Positions 7,795-15,133 of a DNA stretch of 64,000 bases are shown one piece after another. The notes under the pieces were generated by a model. The model searched no databases, was not told the DNA's origin, and saw nothing but the letters and a program-made list of their open reading frames with translations. Source of the stretch: JAGXQV01 sp964505475 (GTDB lineage Bacteria; Pseudomonadota; Gammaproteobacteria; Burkholderiales; Sulfuricellaceae); NCBI GenBank assembly GCA_964505475.1, contig CAZDIJ010000004.1, positions 1 to 64,000 of the forward strand. Reading direction: 5' to 3'. Both the position numbers and the translations under genes were made by a program. The stretch's first letter is position 1. Each line of letters begins with the position of its first letter.

Positions 7795-9506
7795 TCCACA
7801 CACTTTACAGCGACTTGCCCACTTTCAAGACTCTGGAGTTTCACTCAGGGCTGAACGTTTTGCTCGCGCAGAAAAGCGATGGTGCTACGCAAAAACAAAC
7901 TCGCAACCGCGCCGGCAAGACCAGCGTCATTGAGCTGATCCATTTCCTGCTCGGTGCCGACAGCCCCAAGGACTCGCTATTCCAGGCCGAGGCTCTACGT
8001 GAATACGGTTTTGGTATGGTTTGCGACATCGGCGGTCGGCCCTTCCAGATTGATCGCAGCGGTGCCAGCAAGACCAGAATACACACGAACGAACTGCCCT
8101 CGGGCGAGCAACGCACACTGACCAACCCGGAATGGACCCGCCGACTCGGCAAGGACTGGTTCGGACTCGACAATTTACCGGATCGTGCCCCTTCTTTCCG
8201 TGCTCTGTTCGCTTACTTTGTTCGCCGACAGCATTCCGGCGCCTTTAGTGCTCCCGAAAAGCAAGCCACCATGCAGCAACTGGGCGACCAGCAGATGGCG
8301 CTCATGTACCTGCTCGGTCTCGATTGGCCCATCGCCGCCGACTGGCAATTGGTCAGGGAGCGCGACAAGGTACGCGAAGTTCTGCGTAAGTCTGCGAGTG
8401 CCGGTGCCTTCGGTAGCGTCATCGGGAAAGCTTCTGATTTACGTACCCAGCTTGTATTGGCTGAGCGCAAGCTCAAGACAGTGCAAGACAACTTGGTTTC
8501 GTTCAAGGTGCTCGACGAATATTGTGATCTGGAGCAGGAAGCCTCGCAACTAACCCGCGAACTCAATACGCTGGCGAACCAGAACACTCTCGATCTCGCC
8601 GCCATTCAGGATATCAAGGCTGCGCTCACGACCGAAGTGCCGCCTGACCTAGGTGACCTGGAACAAGTCTACCGCGATGCCGGCGTAAGCCTGCCAGAGG
8701 GGCTCATCAAACGTCGCTATGACGATGTGCGTGCATTCCACGAATCGGTGATCCGCAACCGCCAGAGCTACCTCCAGAGCGAACTGACCGCTTCCCAAGC
8801 GCGCATCGAGGTACGAGACGGCGACAAGCGTCGCCTCGACAGCCGGCGTGTCGAAGTGATGAGTATTCTCCAGAGCCACGGCGCTCTCGACCAGTTCCAG
8901 CGCCTGCAAGCGGAAGCAAGTCAGCAGGCGGCCCTGGTTGAAAGCTTGCGGCAACGCTTTGAGGCAGCCGAGAAACTCGAAAGTACCAAGACCGAACTCG
9001 AAGTCGAACGCAACCTTTTGACGCTGCGCTTGCGGCGTGATTTCACCGAGCAATCAGGTCGTTTGGAGGACGCCATCCGAGCCTTTGAGGAAACCTCCGG
9101 GCAGCTTTACGAATCTGCCGGCAGCATGCAGGTTGAGCCAACAGCGAATGGCCCGGCCTTCAAATTCCCTATGCAGGGCTCGCGCAGTAAGGGCATCAGT
9201 AACATGCAGATATTCTGCTTTGATATGATGCTGATGCGCTTGTGCCACCAGCGTGGCATTGGACCGGGCTTCCTTGTCCATGACAGCCATCTGTTCGACG
9301 GCGTTGATGGCCGGCAGGTGATCCGTGCCTTGCGCGTCGGCGCACAGACAGCGAGCGAGTTGGGATTTCAGTACCTCGTGACGATGAACGAGGACGATGC
9401 ATTCAAGGAAACCGAATCGGGGTTTGACCTCGGGGAGTATGTACTGCCGGTGCGGTTGACCGATGCGACGGAGGATGGTGGGTTGTTTGGTATCCGATTT
9501 GATTGA
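7791..9506 (+). CDS. SMC/RecN-like ATPase with DUF2326 C-terminus (ABC-3C)
   Basis: A 571-residue ABC-class ATPase. The N-terminus has MIHTLYSDLPTFKTLEFHSG and Walker A-type NRAGKTSVIEL; the centre (about 200-450) is Gln/Glu/Leu-rich coiled coil; the C-terminus has GPGFLVHDSHLFDGVDGRQV, the Walker B/D-loop region typical of DUF2326 proteins. The ATG at 7791 overlaps the middle-component stop and is the right start; an upstream in-frame extension to 7641 only reads through the preceding gene. With the two upstream genes it forms an ABC-three-component cassette predicted to act in anti-phage or anti-plasmid conflict. Confidence 0.85.
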   Translation: MIHTLYSDLPTFKTLEFHSGLNVLLAQKSDGATQKQTRNRAGKTSVIELIHFLLGADSPKDSLFQAEALREYGFGMVCDIGGRPFQIDRSGASKTRIHTNELPSGEQRTLTNPEWTRRLGKDWFGLDNLPDRAPSFRALFAYFVRRQHSGAFSAPEKQATMQQLGDQQMALMYLLGLDWPIAADWQLVRERDKVREVLRKSASAGAFGSVIGKASDLRTQLVLAERKLKTVQDNLVSFKVLDEYCDLEQEASQLTRELNTLANQNTLDLAAIQDIKAALTTEVPPDLGDLEQVYRDAGVSLPEGLIKRRYDDVRAFHESVIRNRQSYLQSELTASQARIEVRDGDKRRLDSRRVEVMSILQSHGALDQFQRLQAEASQQAALVESLRQRFEAAEKLESTKTELEVERNLLTLRLRRDFTEQSGRLEDAIRAFEETSGQLYESAGSMQVEPTANGPAFKFPMQGSRSKGISNMQIFCFDMMLMRLCHQRGIGPGFLVHDSHLFDGVDGRQVIRALRVGAQTASELGFQYLVTMNEDDAFKETESGFDLGEYVLPVRLTDATEDGGLFGIRFD

Positions 9507-9561
9507 ATTAAGAATCTTGGATATGTTTCTGGAGTGGTGAAAGGGAATCGTATTTCAATAT

Positions 9562-9590
9562 TTGAATGGCAAAGTACGCTCCAAGATAAA
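9562..9590 (+). promoter_or_regulatory. Possible promoter of the ECF block
   Basis: TTGAAT (9562-9567) and GATAAA (9585-9590) are 17 bases apart. They are followed by a very strong Shine-Dalgarno, GGAGGTGA, five bases before the ATG at 9613. This is a weak match read by eye. Confidence 0.3.
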
Positions 9591-9612
9591 TATTGTCACG
9601 GAGGTGACGTGC

Positions 9613-10221
9613 ATGACAATGGACGATGATATAACCATTAAACATACATTAGTGTTGGCGTTGATTCCCGTTGGAATAGCGATGAATATTGCTTTAGGGG
9701 GGGTTGTTAACGCACTCAAATTACCGATTTATCTTGATGCCATTGGAACTATCGTTATTACCCTATTAGTAGGTTGGAGAGCTGGGGTTATTGTTGGGGT
9801 GATCAGTTTTCTATTAGCATCGGTTCTCATATCCCCTGTTTACGTCTATTTCGTTGGCACACAATGTGCCATTGCCATCTATGTCAGCTTGGTAGCCAAC
9901 TATCTGCGGGCATTTTCTCGACTGTGGAAGGTTGTCGTAGCTGGCATTGGGCTTGGTATTCTAGCGGGCGTCGTATCAGCACCCGTTATTGTTATTGTTT
10001 TTGGAGGCGCTTCGGGGTCTGGCCGGGATCTGGTTACGGCTTTGTTGGTGGGAAGCGGGCAGCAGATGATTAAGGCGGTACTTCTAAGTGGTATGGCGAG
10101 TGAACCCGTCGACAAAACGCTTCAGTTGCTATTGGCTTATACATTGTTGCGGTCCAGTCCAAAACGTGTGTTGCGGCGGTTTTCTAGCAAAGCTTTAACG
10201 GCAAACGGGCTGTCAGGATAA
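9613..10221 (+). CDS. ECF transporter S component (substrate-binding membrane subunit)
   Basis: A 202-residue integral membrane protein with five to six hydrophobic segments. The stretch NIALGGVVNALKLPIYLDAI followed by GT matches the LKLPxYLDxIGT signature of a class of energy-coupling-factor S subunits. The start is set by the strong GGAGGTGA ribosome site; an upstream ATG at 9562 lacks one. The next two genes are ECF T and A components, so this is a dedicated (group I type) importer. The substrate is not deducible, although S proteins of this type are often near nucleoside or vitamin salvage genes. GC is clearly lower than in the flanking core genes. Confidence 0.7.
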   Translation: MTMDDDITIKHTLVLALIPVGIAMNIALGGVVNALKLPIYLDAIGTIVITLLVGWRAGVIVGVISFLLASVLISPVYVYFVGTQCAIAIYVSLVANYLRAFSRLWKVVVAGIGLGILAGVVSAPVIVIVFGGASGSGRDLVTALLVGSGQQMIKAVLLSGMASEPVDKTLQLLLAYTLLRSSPKRVLRRFSSKALTANGLSG

Positions 10222-10229
10222 TTGGTTAA

Positions 10230-10952
10230 ATGGAGAACGTTTCCCCAATTGTTCGTGGATGCTCGATGTTCTTGTTCATGGTTGGAGCAGGCTTGTGTAC
10301 AAATCACTGGATGCTTGGCATTGGGTGGTTGATCTTTCTATTTGCATTAGCTCAGGCTGGTATTTTGCGACTGCACTTACATATGTATTTTGCATTCCTC
10401 GTACCGCTTGCTCTTGGCATTTTACTAGTTCAGGGTTTGGCAATCCCTATAGAAGAAGGAAAAGGCTGGTGGGAACCATTTGGTTTGGTGGCACCAACAA
10501 CGGTGTTGGTTGTCTTTCGGGTTGCTGTCATCGCCGCTGCCGCGCAACTGTGCTTGCTTCCTATATTGAATGATGGGCGGCTCATTGCGTTTCTTCGCGC
10601 TTGGAGATGCGCTGAAAACGTGATTCTCGTAACAATTGCTGGGGTAACATTACTTGCGGAGGTGAGGTTTCGAGCGCAGCAAATACTGGAGTCTCGTCTT
10701 TCAAGTGGGTATGGAGCAAGAACTCGAATGGGAGCGATCAGGCAGCTTCCTTTTTTGCTGATGCCCTTATTAGTCTATATGTTAGATGCAGCTAGTAAAC
10801 GCTCAGAATATTGGGTGCGACGAAACTTACGGCAGCGTCTTGCGAGCTATATGCCAACTACCAGTGATCATATTACTTGCGTTGCAAATTGCTCTTGGCT
10901 TGGAGCATCGAGTGCGTGGTGTGTAATGGCTGCATTTTCACGGTGGAATTGA
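10230..10952 (+). CDS. ECF transporter T component (EcfT-like)
   Basis: A 240-residue membrane protein with four to five hydrophobic segments followed by a basic cytoplasmic region (QQILESRLSSGYGARTR) that resembles the coupling-helix part of EcfT, where Ala-Arg-Gly-type motifs contact the ATPases; here only GAR is recognisable. It starts 8 bases after the S gene and its stop overlaps the likely start of the ATPase gene. It would couple ATP hydrolysis to substrate release by the S component. The C-terminal 40 residues, after RQRLASYM, look unlike EcfT. Confidence 0.65.
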   Translation: MENVSPIVRGCSMFLFMVGAGLCTNHWMLGIGWLIFLFALAQAGILRLHLHMYFAFLVPLALGILLVQGLAIPIEEGKGWWEPFGLVAPTTVLVVFRVAVIAAAAQLCLLPILNDGRLIAFLRAWRCAENVILVTIAGVTLLAEVRFRAQQILESRLSSGYGARTRMGAIRQLPFLLMPLLVYMLDAASKRSEYWVRRNLRQRLASYMPTTSDHITCVANCSWLGASSAWCVMAAFSRWN

Positions 10953-12166
10953 TCCAAGTGGGTGAACGAAGCGTTGCAGTTTGCGGAATCGAAGGGCCAA
11001 ATTTTAGTGGGCGGTCTAGTTATCTCAACAAATTTGGCGACGCTGAAACCACTAAATCCTCAAATGAGGGGAATTGGCGGAATAGTTTTGTCGGTGCTGA
11101 TGTTCATAACTACATATCGGGGCTTATCCCAACCACCCAAGGAGAATTAGAACTTCACGGTTTATGCGTTTCTGAACGACGGGAGACTGTATGTCATTTA
11201 CTTAATGCGATAACTGACTGGGATGGATTGCTATCCCGCAATCCACTTACGCTCTCAGGCGGGCAACAGGTTATCCTGGCGCTTGCAACCGCGCTGCTCT
11301 CAGCTAGGGACTTAATGGCCATAGACTGTGCTCTAGAGCAACTTAGTCCTGAAGCCAGAAAGGAGGTACTAAGGATATTAAGCAGAAGTGATGAGACTGG
11401 TGTGAGGACTGTGCTGGCTGATAATCGTCTTAGTGAGTTTCGCTCTCTCGTCAGCGTAGTCGAATCAGTGCCGCAGCAGTTTCGACATTTTGATGATCCC
11501 CTCCCCCCAGTTCTTCGGGGCACGCCATTTGCCTATTCGGCAAAAGCATGTTTGATTAATTTAGACAATATACGATTCAAATATCCAAAAGGACCACAAG
11601 TCTTTACTGGACTGTCATATCAGTTTGAGCCTAGCCGTATTTACTTCCTAAAGGGGCCAAATGGTGTAGGCAAGACCACCTTATGCAAGATACTCTGCGG
11701 GCTATTACGGCAGAATGGTGGGCAAATTGTCAATGAATCTGGCGCTGAACTGGATCCATGGAAGGAGCCAGGGAAAATAGCTACATATCACTTTCAGAAC
11801 CCGGACATTCAGCTTTTTTCAACGAGCGTATTTGCGGAAATTGGGGGGGGGCGGCGGGATATTGCATTGTCTTTTGGGTTAGAGAGTTTTCTCGATTCTC
11901 ATCCGCACGATTTGCCATTCGTTTTGCGAAAACGGGTTGCGCTTGCTGCAACACTGAGTCGCGAGCGTCCTTGGTTAATTCTAGATGAACCGATTCTTGG
12001 TCAAGACGATTCAACTGCTATCGCGTTTGCTAGAGTGCTTGGGGAACTTATCAGTACTGGTATTGGTGTCATCATAGCGACGCACTCACAATGGTTTCGA
12101 TCACTATTTTCTGACGCGGTGACGTTGCATTTGGAGAACAGTATGTTACGAGACGAATCCTCATAG
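10943..12166 (+). CDS. ECF transporter ATPase, two fused NBDs with one degenerate site
   Basis: A 407-residue protein with tandem ABC ATPase domains (numbering from the GTG at 10943). NBD1 has a degenerate Walker A, GPNFSGRSS (18-26, Arg for Lys), an intact signature LSGGQ (104-108) and a Walker B ending DC rather than DE (LMAIDCA, 124-130). NBD2 has intact Walker A GPNGVGKTT (238-246), ECF-type Q-loop QNPDIQLFS (285-293) and Walker B LILDEP (345-350), but HDLPFV where the signature should be. Only one composite ATP site therefore looks catalytic. It energises the transporter encoded just upstream. An ATG at 10877 would extend it by 22 residues into the T gene. Confidence 0.8.
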   Translation: MELIQVGERSVAVCGIEGPNFSGRSSYLNKFGDAETTKSSNEGNWRNSFVGADVHNYISGLIPTTQGELELHGLCVSERRETVCHLLNAITDWDGLLSRNPLTLSGGQQVILALATALLSARDLMAIDCALEQLSPEARKEVLRILSRSDETGVRTVLADNRLSEFRSLVSVVESVPQQFRHFDDPLPPVLRGTPFAYSAKACLINLDNIRFKYPKGPQVFTGLSYQFEPSRIYFLKGPNGVGKTTLCKILCGLLRQNGGQIVNESGAELDPWKEPGKIATYHFQNPDIQLFSTSVFAEIGGGRRDIALSFGLESFLDSHPHDLPFVLRKRVALAATLSRERPWLILDEPILGQDDSTAIAFARVLGELISTGIGVIIATHSQWFRSLFSDAVTLHLENSMLRDESS

Positions 12167-12212
12167 TTGCTTGCAGCGGACTTATGATTTAAGTTGAAAT
12201 GCATAATCTCAA

Positions 12213-13508
12213 ATGGTTTCTACATCAATGATCAAGGCGGCGTCAATTCTATCTCTCAAACGAGACGTTTCCGAAAAGCTGGATGGCGTTGTGCTTGTCT
12301 CACTCCAACATTTGCTGCCGTCAATTGTTCCTCTCTTTAATAGATTAGTCAGTGCTGGGATAGACCCAACACGTATATTCATTATGGGAAAGCCATATTC
12401 GACTATTCCCTCGGTTGTATCAAATCTGGGTGAACTTGGATGCTATGTTCATTTACCAAATGAGAAATCTCTCGGTGTTGGCAGCTTTGCAGAACGCTTT
12501 CGATCATATGTGCAAGGTTTCTGGCGTGTTGTCCGTAATCATCTTCCTGCGACGGTAAAACGTTTGGTCGTCTTGGATGAAGGTGGGTGGTTGAGTAGAG
12601 AGATACCATCCGATTTGGTGGAGCAGTATTCAGTCGTTGCAGTTGAACATACGATGTATGGTGTTTTTACGTTTCCAAGTGGCGGTAGGTCTTACCCGGT
12701 TGTTTTAATGGCGGCGAGTGCGGCAAAAACACGTTTTGAATCTCCTGTGATTGCTGATGCGATCGTTGGTCGATTATGGGAGTTAATCCCCTTTTTAGAC
12801 AAAATGCACGTTGGCATTATAGGGCTTGGGAATGTTGGCCAAGCCGTTGCTAAATCACTTAGCTTGACAGGGGTCGGACGTCTTTCTGGTTATGATGTAA
12901 TCGAACATAAAGGTTCTGAATTGGGTTTCGTGAGGCGCCTAAATGGGGTGCGAGAAATCGTTACACAATGCGAGGTGATACTTGGCTGTACCGGAGTGGA
13001 TACACTTAACCCAGATACCGTCTTTCAGAAGGTGAAAGAGGGTGATCGACGATGGTTGGCGAGCTGTTCTTCGGGCGATATTGAGTTTTTTCGAACCGCA
13101 ATTCGCCTAGCCAAAAAAAATCCGACCTTTAGGGCCAATCCATATCGAGATATGAGAGGCAAGATTGGCGAGCGAGAAGTAATATTGCTGAATGGTGGAT
13201 TTCCTCTTAATTTTGATAGAGAAGTTGAGCGTGAGCAGCCTAGCAGGATACAACTGACCCGAGAGTTAACATATGCGAGTGTGTTACAAGCAATATTGTG
13301 CATAACCGATGATCATACGGGTGGAATAATGCTTGATCCTGATATTCAACGATCGCTTGTTCAAGAATGGCTTGTTGGGGCTGATGCAAGATATTTATTT
13401 CCTAATTGGGAACCACATTCCAGCGAATGGTGGGGGAAACATTCTCTTGGAATTAAGCTCAACAATTCCCTGGAAGAGTTCCTGAACATAATTCCAGATG
13501 GAAAGTAG
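12213..13508 (+). CDS. S-adenosylhomocysteine hydrolase-like NAD-binding protein, altered active site
   Basis: A 431-residue protein that aligns by eye along SAHH: LVSLQHLLPS (His33, cf. His55 of SAHH), VVLDEGGWLS (Asp122, cf. Asp131), VEHTMYG (Glu145, cf. Glu156), ASAAKTRFES (Lys172, cf. Lys186), a Rossmann GLGNVG (204-209) and LLNGGFPLNF near the C-terminus. The SAHH Asp190-Asn191 pair is Glu-Ser here, the His of GHFD is Ser, and the C-terminal NAD-clamping Lys/Tyr tail is not apparent. It therefore probably binds NAD and an adenosine-like ligand but may not hydrolyse SAH. It lies 46 bases after the ECF ATPase gene on the same strand, in the low-GC block. Confidence 0.7.
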   Translation: MVSTSMIKAASILSLKRDVSEKLDGVVLVSLQHLLPSIVPLFNRLVSAGIDPTRIFIMGKPYSTIPSVVSNLGELGCYVHLPNEKSLGVGSFAERFRSYVQGFWRVVRNHLPATVKRLVVLDEGGWLSREIPSDLVEQYSVVAVEHTMYGVFTFPSGGRSYPVVLMAASAAKTRFESPVIADAIVGRLWELIPFLDKMHVGIIGLGNVGQAVAKSLSLTGVGRLSGYDVIEHKGSELGFVRRLNGVREIVTQCEVILGCTGVDTLNPDTVFQKVKEGDRRWLASCSSGDIEFFRTAIRLAKKNPTFRANPYRDMRGKIGEREVILLNGGFPLNFDREVEREQPSRIQLTRELTYASVLQAILCITDDHTGGIMLDPDIQRSLVQEWLVGADARYLFPNWEPHSSEWWGKHSLGIKLNNSLEEFLNIIPDGK

Positions 13509-13566
13509 TGGCAGTATTTTGGCTATCTTAGGCATTTAAAGAGTGGCTTTGCAGCGCGGGGGGGAG

Positions 13567-15066
13567 ATGAAACACCTAGCGGTATTTGTACATGGATGGG
13601 GGGCCAATAGTTCTTCGTGGTGGGGAACGACAAAGAACTCCCTCAAAACCCAGCTAGATACAGTTGAATTCTATTTTCATGAATTCGATACGGGCAAGTC
13701 ACCGGAAAGTTGGGTTACACAAGTAAAGGAGTACTTCGGTAAGAAGGCAAAACACCAGGGATTTGGAGACTTGGGACAAGCATTATGGGTAAATATCAAG
13801 GAACGGTACAAATCCAAGGCTTACGAATCGGTAGTGCTATTTGGGCACAGTTTCGGCGGGTTGGTTATTGCGGATGCAATCAAGCATGCTGCTGAGCGCT
13901 CTCGTTCCGGGAGCCGAAATGACGATGACATTGAACTCCTAAATGCTATAACAGCAATAGGATGTTGTGCGACGCCTTTTGCCGGAGCGCAACTAGCAGA
14001 GGTATATGAGTTCCTCTGTAAATCTTTTGGCAAGAACCGACACATTGACGCTATGCAACGTCAGTCTAATGAACGTAAAACAGTAGTAGATTCATTTATT
14101 GCATATATACAAAATAACACCAAACATCTTACTTTGTTTCGAGCAGATGGGGATGGCGTCGTCACATCAGATGAACTCTACGGGCCATTTAAAATTGCGG
14201 AACTAAGTTATTCAGAGAAAATACTAAGGGGCACCCATAGTGAATGTATTAAAAACTTGGGTTTTGATACTTCGGTTAAAGGTGAGAACCTTACTGCGAT
14301 TTGCAAATGGCTTAAACAAAGTATTGATGGCAAAGAAGGCAACACACTTTTGCAGCGCAATGATTTTAAAGGTTTAATTGGGGAGGTCAAGGATGATCTA
14401 GGTCGTGAGCCCTACTACTCGTGGAAAAAAAATAGGAAAGCTAGCGATGTCAGTGATGATTACATGCTTCGACTTATTTTGCAAAAATTGGTACATGCGG
14501 CAGCACATTTACACCCTCGTTCCCTAGGAAGTGCGAATCTATGGGTTGGACACGTGACACCGGATGGAAATGGGCATCTTCGGTCTGAGGAGCGTGAAGG
14601 ATTCTTTGCGATTAAACAATTAGTTAACTTTGCTGGTTGGAACCAAGCGGGAAGATGCGAGATAGGTATTCGACCTGCTCCAATTCATGATTCATCTAGC
14701 TCGGAATTCCGCCATTGCTTAGAAGCTGTTAAGGCGTATGTATTGGGGGAAGTGATATTCGCCAGCATAAGAAGCGCCAGTAATCAAAGTACGAGTGATC
14801 TTGAAGCCGGTGTTACTCATGTGTTGGCGATCCCGCTGTACAAAAAAACAGAGAAACAACTAGGTAGCGAAGGAATTGAAGGTGCTCCCCTGGCAATAAG
14901 CGTTGATTTCCATTTTGATTCAGATCCGCATGAAGAAGTTGCTTCAGAAATAAAGAGTGCTGCGCAGGAATTGACAGAGGCGTTTGAAATATTGCGTAAT
15001 TGTTGGCATCAGGCTATTCGACTTCAAAGTCGCGCACCAACTCCCCGGCTGGATCACCGTGATTGA
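13567..15066 (+). CDS. Alpha/beta-hydrolase with unknown C-terminal (possibly GAF-like) domain
   Basis: A 499-residue protein from the ATG at 13567 (a GTG at 13543 is possible). The N-terminal hydrolase begins MKHLAVFVHGWG and has the nucleophile motif GHSFGG (93-98, Ser95); DGDGVV near 190 and GTHSE near 220 fit the acid and His. From about residue 290 a second domain follows (LRLILQKLVHAAAHLHP... HVLAIPLYKK... PLAISVDFHF), whose alternating strands and final helix look GAF-like, suggesting a ligand-gated lipase or esterase. No membrane segment is seen. Low GC, last gene of the island. Confidence 0.65.
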   Translation: MKHLAVFVHGWGANSSSWWGTTKNSLKTQLDTVEFYFHEFDTGKSPESWVTQVKEYFGKKAKHQGFGDLGQALWVNIKERYKSKAYESVVLFGHSFGGLVIADAIKHAAERSRSGSRNDDDIELLNAITAIGCCATPFAGAQLAEVYEFLCKSFGKNRHIDAMQRQSNERKTVVDSFIAYIQNNTKHLTLFRADGDGVVTSDELYGPFKIAELSYSEKILRGTHSECIKNLGFDTSVKGENLTAICKWLKQSIDGKEGNTLLQRNDFKGLIGEVKDDLGREPYYSWKKNRKASDVSDDYMLRLILQKLVHAAAHLHPRSLGSANLWVGHVTPDGNGHLRSEEREGFFAIKQLVNFAGWNQAGRCEIGIRPAPIHDSSSSEFRHCLEAVKAYVLGEVIFASIRSASNQSTSDLEAGVTHVLAIPLYKKTEKQLGSEGIEGAPLAISVDFHFDSDPHEEVASEIKSAAQELTEAFEILRNCWHQAIRLQSRAPTPRLDHRD

Positions 15067-15133
15067 CTTGTAAGTCATAATCACGCCAAAACGATTAGTT
15101 TTAATAAACTAGGGAAGTTGGATCACAGAAAAT

